Shown here: piece after piece, positions 8,082-16,321 of the stretch
How the letters are laid out: each line of letters begins with the position of its first letter
How positions within the stretch are numbered: position 1 is the stretch's first letter
Assembly (NCBI GenBank): GCA_029066845.1
Contig: JAIEFR010000015.1
Coordinates: 141,412 to 183,175, forward strand
Length of the DNA: 41,764 bases
Source: Clostridia bacterium
GTDB lineage: Bacteria; Bacillota; Clostridia; Christensenellales; Borkfalkiaceae
Direction: 5' to 3'
Notes under the pieces: generated by a model
What the model saw: only the letters and a program-made list of their open reading frames with translations
Databases searched by the model: none
What the model was told of the DNA's origin: nothing
Program-made: the position numbers and the translations under genes

Positions 8082-9617
8082 TTAACAAGGGGTTGGTAAA
8101 GATTTTTTTATTTTAATGAGTTCTATGAATATTTTTGCCGTAACCAGCGCGTCATCAGCCGCTCTGTGATGGTTGAAAGAAATCCCGAAATAGTCCGCAA
8201 CTGTATTGAGCTTGTAATTTGAAAGGCGCAGCAATCTCTGTGCAAGCGGAATAGTATCGAAAAGCTTACGCTCGGGCACGTAGCCGCACTGCGAACAATA
8301 GTAATCAATAAATTTGTAGTCGAAGTTCGCCGCGTTATGACCCACGAGATAGCAGCCATTTATAAACTTGAAAAAATCAGGCATTACCTTATCGTACGTG
8401 GGCGCTCCGTCCACCGTTTTCTGGTCTATTCCCGTCAGATTTATAATCTCGGCGGAAAGCTTTCTCTGCGGATTGACGAAAGTGTTAAAACACTCTTTAA
8501 TTTCTCCGTCGATTATCTTATATGCACCTATTTCGATTATCCTGTCCATAATGCCGCCTGCAGGCGAACTGTTTAGTCCAGTGGTTTCCAGATCGAAAAC
8601 GACGAAAGTATTGTTTTTTAGGCAGTCGGGTAACTTCATATCGACGAACAGATTGCTCTGCGTGTAGTCCATAAACGGTTCGGGAAATACCGTTTCGTAA
8701 TATTTGGGCACGGGTTTGGACGCGCGCTTTTCGGGCACAAAACCGCTGGGAATACTTCCGTAGTCGATATAGTTTGCCGTCGTTCTTACCTCGCCGTTGA
8801 AAAGTTCGGCTTTACAGGTAAGCACTATATTATCGCCCGTTTTCAACTGTTTTATCTTTTCAAGACTCTTCTGCCGCGTAAAATACCCCACACGGGTAGA
8901 AGCCGTAGTATCGTTGACGGTGAAATAGAACATCAGCTTCTCTTTGCCGGACGAGCTTGTTATGGTCTTTTCGCGTATGTCCGTTATCGTTCCGCAGATG
9001 ACGACGCTTTCGCTGACGAAATTCAAATCCGCAATATATACGGCGGTCTTGGGCGTAGCCACGCCTTCGAGCAATGCGAAATCGGCAATTTCGAAGGTGC
9101 GCGGCGCTATCTCGTACTGAACGTTTTCGTGCTTTTCTTCTATGACAACGTCGTCGAGCTTACTTGCCGCAGCAATGCACTTGCCGCTGAAATTACCGCA
9201 AAAGCATTTTTTAAGCGCCGAACAAATACTTTCGGCAACGTCCGAAGTATACGACGAAGCGTGAATTACCGCTACAGTGAAATAAAAACCGCCGTCAATC
9301 TTTTCCACTTTTATATCGTCCGCCGTAACGAAAGCCGCAAGCTGGCGGTTGGTTTCGCCTATGACGGTGAGGATTTTTCTTGCAACCATATCGCAGTCGG
9401 GCGTGAGCTTGGTAACGTGCAGGCTGTAAGAAAAAAGCTCGGGCACGAATGCTCGGACGATTTTCTTTGCAGCCGCCTCATCCTCATCCGAGTACGTTTT
9501 ATCGGTTATAAGACGCACGGCTACGCAATTTTTAGCTTTCTCGAGAGTTACGGAAGAAATTATTGCCGTATCGAACGATGAAATTTTTCTTATTTCTTCC
9601 AAAAATTTTTCAGTCAT
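8082..9617 (-). CDS. PolC-derived NTD-OB-DEDDh exonuclease lacking PHP and polymerase domains
   Basis: 511 residues. Residues 1-190 resemble the PolC N-terminal domain. Residues 195-290 are an OB fold (VVICGTITDIREKTITSSSG, then YFTRQKSLEKIKQLKTGDNI). Residues 336-505 are a DEDDh 3'-5' exonuclease with DLETTG (D342, E344), HNAANFDYKF (D433) and HHRAADDA (H484, D489), so the proofreading site looks intact. Full PolC is about 1400 residues, with PHP sequence around the exonuclease and the polymerase after it. Here OB runs through a 45-residue linker straight into the exonuclease and the gene stops at it, with a promoter immediately beyond. It starts inside the ispG stop (eight-base overlap). 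The ispG-polC-rimP position is the usual place of polC in Clostridia. Likely a 3'-5' exonuclease derived from polC, or one half of a split polC. Confidence 0.8.
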   Translation of the reverse strand: MTEKFLEEIRKISSFDTAIISSVTLEKAKNCVAVRLITDKTYSDEDEAAAKKIVRAFVPELFSYSLHVTKLTPDCDMVARKILTVIGETNRQLAAFVTADDIKVEKIDGGFYFTVAVIHASSYTSDVAESICSALKKCFCGNFSGKCIAAASKLDDVVIEEKHENVQYEIAPRTFEIADFALLEGVATPKTAVYIADLNFVSESVVICGTITDIREKTITSSSGKEKLMFYFTVNDTTASTRVGYFTRQKSLEKIKQLKTGDNIVLTCKAELFNGEVRTTANYIDYGSIPSGFVPEKRASKPVPKYYETVFPEPFMDYTQSNLFVDMKLPDCLKNNTFVVFDLETTGLNSSPAGGIMDRIIEIGAYKIIDGEIKECFNTFVNPQRKLSAEIINLTGIDQKTVDGAPTYDKVMPDFFKFINGCYLVGHNAANFDYKFIDYYCSQCGYVPERKLFDTIPLAQRLLRLSNYKLNTVADYFGISFNHHRAADDALVTAKIFIELIKIKKSLPTPC

Positions 9618-10665
9618 TTATAATCTTATCCAACTCCGAAAAAAACTCACGCTCCGCGTCAACCGCGGGAACGCGCTTATAAATATCGCCGTTTTTGAAT
9701 ATTACGCAGTATTCGGCTGAACCTGCAATTCCCAAGTCGCAGTCCTTCGCCTCGCCCGGTCCGTTTACGACGCAGCCCATAACCGCAATTTTTAAAGGCT
9801 TTCTTACTCTTTCCACCCTTTCGTTGACTTTGCCTGCAAGGGATATGACGTCCCATTGACATCTGCCGCAAGTCGGGCAGGAAATTACGTCAACGAAGTC
9901 GTTATCCAGTCCAACGGCTCTTAGAAGTCTGCGTGCGGCAACGACTTCACGGACGGGGTCGCCGGTTATAGAAACACGCAGTGTGTCGCCTATGCCGTTC
10001 AACAAAAGCGCACCGAGAGCGGCACTCGATTTCACCACCGCCATCTGCTCGGTACCAGCCTCGGTTACTCCTATATGCAAAGGATACTGGCACCTTTCGG
10101 ACAGCAGGCTGTAAGCCTGATAGGTAAGGTCCGCACTCGAAGCCTTAACCGATATAACTATGTCGTTTACACCGCGCTTTTCCAGAATGTTAACGTTGTA
10201 AAGCGCGCTTTCGACGAGCGCCTGTGCGCTCCTTCCGTACTTTGACAAATATTGCTTTTCGATACTGCCTGTATTCGCGCCGACGCGAACGGCGGTTTTG
10301 TGTACCTTTATGCAATCGGCAACTATATTTATCTCTCTGTCGCCGCCTATATTTCCGGGGTTTATGCGCACCTTGTCGCAGCCGTTTTCAATTGCCGCAA
10401 CGGCAAGCTTATGGGAAAAATGTATATCCGCCACGAGCGGCAAAGAGCACTTGTTTTTAAGCGCCTTTATCGCTTTAGCATCGTCCTCGTCCAGCACGGA
10501 AACACGTACGATATCGCACCCTGCAACGGCGAGCGCGTCAATCTGTGCGGCAGTTGCGTCCACGTCGGACGTCTTTGTAGTGCACATCGACTGAATTTTA
10601 ACGCTCTGTCCGCCGCCGATTTTTACTCCGCCGATATCGACGAGTCTTGTTACTTTTCTTTCCAT
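9610..10665 (-). CDS. ispG: 4-hydroxy-3-methylbut-2-enyl diphosphate synthase IspG
   Basis: Iron-sulfur enzyme of the MEP isoprenoid pathway, converting MEcPP to HMBPP. 351 residues. The [4Fe-4S] ligands expected for the family are present: C263 and C266 in SCPTCGRC, C298 in MGCVVNGPGEA, and E305. The TIM-barrel half includes VADIHFSHKLA and RINPGNIGG. No Shine-Dalgarno stands before the ATG at 10665. Instead TAAAAT sits exactly six bases upstream, so the mRNA may be leaderless. The end overlaps the PolC-like gene by eight bases. dxr and rseP, common neighbours in Clostridia, are absent; nrdR lies upstream. Confidence 0.95.
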   Translation of the reverse strand: MERKVTRLVDIGGVKIGGGQSVKIQSMCTTKTSDVDATAAQIDALAVAGCDIVRVSVLDEDDAKAIKALKNKCSLPLVADIHFSHKLAVAAIENGCDKVRINPGNIGGDREINIVADCIKVHKTAVRVGANTGSIEKQYLSKYGRSAQALVESALYNVNILEKRGVNDIVISVKASSADLTYQAYSLLSERCQYPLHIGVTEAGTEQMAVVKSSAALGALLLNGIGDTLRVSITGDPVREVVAARRLLRAVGLDNDFVDVISCPTCGRCQWDVISLAGKVNERVERVRKPLKIAVMGCVVNGPGEAKDCDLGIAGSAEYCVIFKNGDIYKRVPAVDAEREFFSELDKIIND

Positions 10666-10671
10666 ATCAAA

Positions 10672-10700
10672 ATTTTAAGGCAGTTTTCACTGCCTTTTAA
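10672..10700 (-). promoter_or_regulatory. Possible leaderless ispG promoter with a palindrome in its spacer
   Basis: Minus strand: TTAAAA (10700-10695), 17 bases, TAAAAT (10677-10672), then six bases and the ispG ATG. The -35 is weak. The spacer is almost entirely the palindrome GGCAGT-GAAA-ACTGCC; the full inverted repeat is 10677-10684 with 10689-10696. The same repeat could instead be a weak terminator for nrdR, since it lies between the two genes, but the tail after it is AAAATTTT rather than a U-run. Confidence 0.45.
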
Positions 10701-10705
10701 TACTT

Positions 10706-11164
10706 TTATTTTCTGTTTGCCATCATCTGTTGAAGCTCTGCCATAAAGCTGTCTATATCCGTAAACGAGCGGTATACACTTGCATAGCGCACGTAAGCGA
10801 CTTCATCCAGATTTTTAAGTCCGTCCATAACCATCTCTCCGATTTCCTTGGAGGAGATTTCCTGCTCCATAGAATTATAAACGCGCTTCGTGATTTCATC
10901 AACCAGCTGGTCGATTTTCTCCATAGATACGGGACGTTTTTCACAGGATTTGATAATTCCGCTTTTGATTTTCTGCGGGTCGTAGGACTGTCTTGCGCCG
11001 CCGGTCTTTACGACGAGTACCGGAGTATCTTCAATGGTTTCGTAAGTGGTGAAACGCTTGCCGCACTGCACGCACTCTCTTCTGCGCCTTATCGTTCTGC
11101 CCTCGTCCGCGGAACGGCTGTCGATAACCTTGCTGTCTTCACAACCGCAAAACATACACTTCAT
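10706..11164 (-). CDS. nrdR: Transcriptional repressor NrdR
   Basis: ATP/dATP-sensing repressor of ribonucleotide reductase genes. 152 residues, standard length. The zinc ribbon has C3, C6, C31 and C34 (MKCMFCGC and ECVQCGKRF), and the basic RRRRE stretch precedes the second pair. The ATP-cone domain follows from about residue 46 (VLVVKTGGARQSYDPQKIKSGI). AGAGGT stands before the ATG. Its own promoter carries a near-perfect NrdR box in the spacer, so autoregulation is likely. No ribonucleotide reductase gene is in this window. Confidence 0.96.
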   Translation of the reverse strand: MKCMFCGCEDSKVIDSRSADEGRTIRRRRECVQCGKRFTTYETIEDTPVLVVKTGGARQSYDPQKIKSGIIKSCEKRPVSMEKIDQLVDEITKRVYNSMEQEISSKEIGEMVMDGLKNLDEVAYVRYASVYRSFTDIDSFMAELQQMMANRK

Positions 11165-11191
11165 ATTGTGACCTCTGCTTTAGTTTTTATA

Positions 11192-11220
11192 ATTATAACA
11201 CAAAATATTGTGTTTGTAAA
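11192..11220 (-). promoter_or_regulatory. nrdR promoter with an NrdR box in the spacer
   Basis: Minus strand: TTTACA (11220-11215), 17-base spacer, TATAAT (11197-11192), with TG one base before the -10 (extended -10). Bases 11213-11198 read ACACAATATTTTGTGT, matching the published NrdR-box pattern acaCwAtATaTwGtgt, and they fill 16 of the 17 spacer bases. A repressor bound there would block polymerase directly. Predicted leader about 21 bases. Confidence 0.85.
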
Positions 11221-11240
11221 GTGAAATAGACACAATTAAA

Positions 11241-11271
11241 GCGGGCTTGAAGGTTTTAAGTTCAAGCCCGC
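11241..11271 (-). terminator. Intrinsic terminator at the end of the pur operon
   Basis: Inverted repeat of 11 bp, 11241-11251 with 11261-11271, loop of nine bases, GC-rich at the base. On the minus strand it follows the purL stop (11284) and is followed by TTTAATTGT. It separates the purine operon from nrdR. Confidence 0.85.
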
Positions 11272-11283
11272 AGTCTTTATTAT

Positions 11284-14200
11284 TTATTTGAAATACTTTA
11301 CGCCGCTTTCGAATATCTTCATATCGAAATTGCCTTCGTAGTTCTTATAGAGGTCTTTGCCGACGCGCTCGCTGTGACCCATCTTACCGAACACTCTGCC
11401 GTCCGGCGAGGTTATACCCTCGATAGCCCACATACTGCCGTTGGGATTGTAGGGGCTGACCATTGTGGGCTTGCCGTTGAGGTCAACGTACTGGGTCGCT
11501 ATCTGACCGCCTTCGAGCATCTTCTGAAGCTCTTCCTGCGGCGCAACCACTTTACCCTCTCCGTGAGATACGGGAACCGAATAAACGTCGCCGACGTTGC
11601 AACCCGAAAGCCAGGGGCTGAGATTGCTTGCCACGCGGATGTTGACCATTGTGGAAACGTGGCGCGAAATGTTGTTGTAGGTAAGCGTGGGCGACGACGC
11701 CGTGAGAGGACTTACCTTGCCGTAAGGCACAAGTCCCAGCTTGATAAGCGCCTGGAAGCCGTTGCATATGCCGAGTGCAAGACCGTCGCGGTTGTTCAAG
11801 AGCTCCATTATCCGCTCTGCAATCGCGGGGTTCTTAAACGTGGTTGCTATGAATTTACCCGAACCGTCAGGCTCGTCACCGCCAGAAAAGCCGCCGGGGA
11901 ACGCAATTATATTTGCTCCGTCTATCGCCTTTATAATCGCCTGAACGCTCTCTTCGATGTCTGCCGCTGAGCGGTTTTTAATTACAAGAATTTCGGGAGT
12001 TGCGCCAGCCAGTTTAAACGCACGAGCTGTGTCAAGCTCGCAGTTGGTGCCGGGGAACGCGGGAATAAATACGCGCGGCGACGCCGTTTTGGTTGCGATA
12101 TTGGAATACTTTTTACCTTCCGAATAATCGCAGTCGGGAACTTCGCCCTCCGCCTTTGCCGTAACGGGGAACACGGTTGAAAGCTTGCCCGCATAGTAAC
12201 CCGAAGCGTCCCTTACGGTTATGCTTTCCGAGCCGTAATTGAAAGCGTCGTGCGACGACGTACCGAGGAGTACGCGCACGATATCGTTGCCGAGCTTGCT
12301 TACGTCCTTAGCAGACACTATAATATCGCCGTAGTGTTCGGCAAACAGATAGCCTGCGTCGCCCGTAAAATCAAATCCGAGCCCGTTACCGAGGCAGCTC
12401 TTAATTACCGCCGATACGGCTCCACCCTTTTCAACAACGGTTGCAAAGTCGATATTGCCGTTATCGATATTCAGTTTGATAACGAAATACAGTTTCTTTA
12501 AATACTCGAAGTCGGGAATTGAACAGCCGTCCTTTCTCATAGGAAGAAGGTACAGCTTGCGCCCCTCCTCGCTTACCACGTTATTTATAAGCTTGGAAGC
12601 CTTTGCGGGAGCAAGAGCAAACGAAATAAGCGTGGGCGGAACGTCGATATTTTCAAAAGTACCGCTCATAGAATCCTTGCCGCCGATTGCGCCCAGGCCG
12701 AGATTGAGCTGGGTATACAACGCACCGAGAAGTGCGGAAAGCGGCACGCCCCAACGCTTGGGATCGTTTCTCAATCGCATAAAGAATTCCTGCAACGACA
12801 GGCGGATATCTCTGTAATCGGCGCCCGCCGCAACTACTTTCGCAACCGATGTGACGATTGCGTAAATCGCGCCCGTGAATGGCGACGACGAGGACAGCTC
12901 GGGGTTGTAGCCGTACGCCGAAACCGTACAATCGTCGGTTTCACCGCCCATAATCTTTGCCGCCATTGCAATGACGGGAGTCAACTGATATTTGCCGCCG
13001 AAAGGCATATAAACCGATTTTGCGCCTATCGTCGAGTCGAACATTTCCGCAAGTCCCTTTTTGGAACATACGTTGAGTTGCGTAAGCGTGTGAGCTACGG
13101 CGTTTTTAAAGTCGCCGACTGCGGGCTTATCGAAAAACTTAGTAGTGTTGTCGTTTATTTCCGCGGAAGTAATCTGCTTTACGCCGTTAGTATCGAGGAA
13201 GTCACGGGAAATATCGACGATAGCCTTTCCGCGGTAATACATCTTCATTCTTCTGTCGTCGGTTACGGTTGCCACGGGCGTTGCGGAAAGATTTTCTTCC
13301 GCCGCAAGAGCAATAAAGCTTTCCACGTCGTCAGCCGCAACCACTACCGCCATTCTTTCCTGTGATTCGGAAATAGCAAGCTCCGTACCCGAAAGACCTT
13401 CGTACTTCTTGGGGACTTCGTCAAGCTCTATTACAAGTCCGTCGGCAAGTTCGCCTATGGCGACGGATACGCCGCCCGCGCCGAAGTCGTTGCACTTTTT
13501 GATCATACGGGTGGCTTTTTCGTTTAAGAACAGCCTCTGCAATTTTCTTTCGGTAAGCGCGTTGCCTTTCTGCACTTCCGCGCCGCAGGTCTGCACCGAC
13601 TTTTTGTCGTGCGCCTTAGACGAACCCGTAGCGCCGCCGCAGCCGTCGCGCCCGGTTTCACCGCCCAAAAGTATAATCTTATCGCCTGCCGCAGGCTTTG
13701 CGCGGTAAATCATATCAGACTTTGCGCCGCCGACAACAAAACCCGTTTCCAGCCTCTTAGCCTTAAAGCCGGGATGATATACTTCCTCTACCTGACCAGT
13801 GGCAAGGCCTATCTGGTTGCCGTAGGACGAGAAGCCTGCCGCCGCCGTCTTGGTTATAACGCGCTGGGGAAGCTTGCCCGCAAGCGTCTTTTCAATGGGT
13901 TCCGTGGGGTCCGCACAGCCGGTGACGCGCATAGACTGCAACACGTAGGTTCTGCCCGAAAGCGGGTCGCGAATCGCTCCACCAAGGCAGGTTGCCGCAC
14001 CGCCGAACGGCTCTATTTCCGTAGGGTGGTTGTGCGTTTCGTTCTTGAACATTACGGTGTATTTTTCTTCCTTGCCGTCGATTACCGCGTCAATCTTTAT
14101 AGAGCACGCGTTGATTTCGTCCGACTCGTCGAGATTGTCTAGCAATCCCTCTTTTTTAAGCTTTTTAACCGCAATCGTAGCTATATCCATAAGGCAGGGA

Positions 14201-14988
14201 TATTTGTCGGGACGATTGGCGTACATCTCCGCAAACAGCCCCTTGTATGCCTGTAACGCTCTGTTTATATGGGGATTATCGCTGTTGACGATAACGTCCT
14301 CTATTTCGGTTGCAAACGTCGTGTGACGGCAATGGTCGGACCAATACGTGTCGATAACCTTGATTTCCGTTTCGGTGGGATTTCTTCCTTCCTTAGTGAA
14401 ATAGTCACGGACAAAAATCAAATCTTCGACCGACATTGCAAGCCCGAGCTGTGAATGATATTCCGCAATCTGCTCGTTGGAAAGCTCAATAAAACCCTCA
14501 ACCGTTTTCACGTCCTCGACTTCGAGCGCGACGTGGGCAAGACTTTCGGGTTTTTCAAGTCCCACCTCCTCGCTTTCAACGGGGTTAATAAGGTGCTTTT
14601 TAATTCTTTCAAGCTGTTCGGGCGTTACGCCGTTTACCGCATAGACGGTGGCGCACTTTACCAAAGGACGCTCCTTTTGGGTGAGGAGCTGAACGCACTG
14701 CGCCGCACTGTCTGCACGCTGGTCGTACTGACCCGTAAGATACGCGATAGCAAATACGGAGTAGTCTTCTGGAAATTCCACCTCTTCGAGGTACACGTTG
14801 TCTACGGGAGGTTCTGAAAATACGCAGGGCACTGCCGCGTTGAATTCCGTTTTGGTGATATTCTCCACGTCGTAACGCAAAAGCTGACGTACGTCCTTTA
14901 CGTCAATCTTTAAGAGGTTATGAATATCCTCGGCAACCTTTTTAGCCTGCAAATTGTCCTTTTTTTCTACGAAAATTCTGTAAATCAT
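11284..14988 (-). CDS. purL: Phosphoribosylformylglycinamidine synthase, single-chain PurL (clade II)
   Basis: Fourth step of purine synthesis: FGAR + glutamine + ATP to FGAM. 1234 residues, the fused form with synthetase and glutaminase in one chain that occurs in Clostridia and streptococci, so no separate purS or purQ is needed. N-terminal MIYRIFVEKKDNLQAKKVAED is typical of that clade. Synthetase motifs include NETHNHPTEIEPFGGAATC and ELADGLV. The C-terminal class I glutaminase (from about residue 980) has the nucleophile C1075 in GICNGFQ and the pair H1205/E1207 in MGHSER. GAGGG precedes the ATG, two bases after the purD stop. Last gene of the operon. Confidence 0.96.
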   Translation of the reverse strand: MIYRIFVEKKDNLQAKKVAEDIHNLLKIDVKDVRQLLRYDVENITKTEFNAAVPCVFSEPPVDNVYLEEVEFPEDYSVFAIAYLTGQYDQRADSAAQCVQLLTQKERPLVKCATVYAVNGVTPEQLERIKKHLINPVESEEVGLEKPESLAHVALEVEDVKTVEGFIELSNEQIAEYHSQLGLAMSVEDLIFVRDYFTKEGRNPTETEIKVIDTYWSDHCRHTTFATEIEDVIVNSDNPHINRALQAYKGLFAEMYANRPDKYPCLMDIATIAVKKLKKEGLLDNLDESDEINACSIKIDAVIDGKEEKYTVMFKNETHNHPTEIEPFGGAATCLGGAIRDPLSGRTYVLQSMRVTGCADPTEPIEKTLAGKLPQRVITKTAAAGFSSYGNQIGLATGQVEEVYHPGFKAKRLETGFVVGGAKSDMIYRAKPAAGDKIILLGGETGRDGCGGATGSSKAHDKKSVQTCGAEVQKGNALTERKLQRLFLNEKATRMIKKCNDFGAGGVSVAIGELADGLVIELDEVPKKYEGLSGTELAISESQERMAVVVAADDVESFIALAAEENLSATPVATVTDDRRMKMYYRGKAIVDISRDFLDTNGVKQITSAEINDNTTKFFDKPAVGDFKNAVAHTLTQLNVCSKKGLAEMFDSTIGAKSVYMPFGGKYQLTPVIAMAAKIMGGETDDCTVSAYGYNPELSSSSPFTGAIYAIVTSVAKVVAAGADYRDIRLSLQEFFMRLRNDPKRWGVPLSALLGALYTQLNLGLGAIGGKDSMSGTFENIDVPPTLISFALAPAKASKLINNVVSEEGRKLYLLPMRKDGCSIPDFEYLKKLYFVIKLNIDNGNIDFATVVEKGGAVSAVIKSCLGNGLGFDFTGDAGYLFAEHYGDIIVSAKDVSKLGNDIVRVLLGTSSHDAFNYGSESITVRDASGYYAGKLSTVFPVTAKAEGEVPDCDYSEGKKYSNIATKTASPRVFIPAFPGTNCELDTARAFKLAGATPEILVIKNRSAADIEESVQAIIKAIDGANIIAFPGGFSGGDEPDGSGKFIATTFKNPAIAERIMELLNNRDGLALGICNGFQALIKLGLVPYGKVSPLTASSPTLTYNNISRHVSTMVNIRVASNLSPWLSGCNVGDVYSVPVSHGEGKVVAPQEELQKMLEGGQIATQYVDLNGKPTMVSPYNPNGSMWAIEGITSPDGRVFGKMGHSERVGKDLYKNYEGNFDMKIFESGVKYFK

Positions 14989-14990
14989 AA

Positions 14991-16271
14991 TTAACCCTCG
15001 CGGTATTTAACGCCTATGTCGGTGCGGTAACTCATACCTTCCCAACTGATATTTTTAACTGCGGCGTACGCCTTGGCCCTTGCCGCGTCAACCGTCGCAC
15101 CCTTTGCAACTACTCCAAGCACTCTGCCGCCGTTGGTCACCAGCTTGCCGTCCTTTATTGCCGTACCTGCGTGTATTATCTGGCAGTCGCCGACGTCGCC
15201 TATCGTTATTTCCTTACCCTTCTGGTAATGAACGGGATAACCGCCGCTTGCAAGCACTACGCACACGCACGCGCCTTCTTCCCATTCGATTTTTATATCG
15301 GCAAGCCTGCCGTCCGTAACCGCCTCGAAAATGTCCATCAAGTCGGTCTTTAACATAGGCAGTACGACCTGCGTTTCGGGGTCGCCGAAGCGTGAATTGT
15401 ATTCGACGACTTTCATACCCTTATCGGTGCGCATAAGCCCGAAATACAGACAGCCCTTGAACGGCTTGCCTTCCGCATTCATTGCCTTTACCGTAGGTAA
15501 AAGTATTGTATCGTAAACTTCCTTTTCAAGCTCATTCGTCCAGAACTGGCAGGGCGAGAACGTGCCCATACCGCCCGTATTCAACCCCTTGTCGCCGTCA
15601 AACGCGCGCTTGTGGTCGCAGGAAGTTATCATAGGAACGATGGTCTTGCCGTCCGTAAAACACAGCACGGAGACCTCCTCGCCGGGAGTATATTTCAGTC
15701 CGCGCATACACTCTTCTATTACGATTTTGTTGCCAGCCGCGCCGAAGGTCTTGTCGAGCATTATCTCTTTCAATCCCTCTTCGGCTTGCTTTAAAGTTTC
15801 GCAGACGAGAACGCCTTTGCCGAGAGCAAGTCCGTCCGCCTTCAAAACTATGGGTGCGCCCTCTTTTCTTACATAGTCGAGCGCGTCGCCGTAGTTTTCG
15901 AACGTCTGTGACTTTGCGGTGGGTATGCCGTACTTGTGCATAAGCTCCTTTGCGAAAGCCTTGCTGGCTTCAATCTGAGCCGCAGCCTTGTTGGGTCCGA
16001 AACAGCGTTTGCCTATCTTTTCAAGCTCGTCCACGAGTCCTATCGCAAGAGGATCGTCGGGAGTGACTACATAGTAGTCAATCTGCGGATTTGCAAGCGC
16101 AAACGCCTTAACCGCCTCGACGTCCATATAATCGACATTGACGTTTTCGGCTATTTCCGCCGTGCCCGCATTGCCTTTCATACAATACAGCTTTTCGACC
16201 CTTTTGCTCTTTGAGAGAGCAAGCAAAACCGCGTGTTCTCTTCCGCCGTTTCCTATAACTAATACGTTCAT
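14991..16271 (-). CDS. purD: Phosphoribosylamine-glycine ligase
   Basis: Second step: phosphoribosylamine + glycine + ATP to GAR. 426 residues, full length. N-terminal VIGNGGREHAVLLALSKS, then the ATP-grasp core with APIVLKADGLALGKGVLVC and the SRFGDPETQVVLPML motif near residue 290. AGGATAA stands before the ATG. It follows purH by 49 bases and is followed by purL after two bases, so translation of the pair is probably coupled. Confidence 0.96.
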   Translation of the reverse strand: MNVLVIGNGGREHAVLLALSKSKRVEKLYCMKGNAGTAEIAENVNVDYMDVEAVKAFALANPQIDYYVVTPDDPLAIGLVDELEKIGKRCFGPNKAAAQIEASKAFAKELMHKYGIPTAKSQTFENYGDALDYVRKEGAPIVLKADGLALGKGVLVCETLKQAEEGLKEIMLDKTFGAAGNKIVIEECMRGLKYTPGEEVSVLCFTDGKTIVPMITSCDHKRAFDGDKGLNTGGMGTFSPCQFWTNELEKEVYDTILLPTVKAMNAEGKPFKGCLYFGLMRTDKGMKVVEYNSRFGDPETQVVLPMLKTDLMDIFEAVTDGRLADIKIEWEEGACVCVVLASGGYPVHYQKGKEITIGDVGDCQIIHAGTAIKDGKLVTNGGRVLGVVAKGATVDAARAKAYAAVKNISWEGMSYRTDIGVKYREG

Positions 16272-16321
16272 AAATTATCCTGTTTTATCTTTAGTTGACT
16301 TTAAGTGCGAAGGTCATATTA

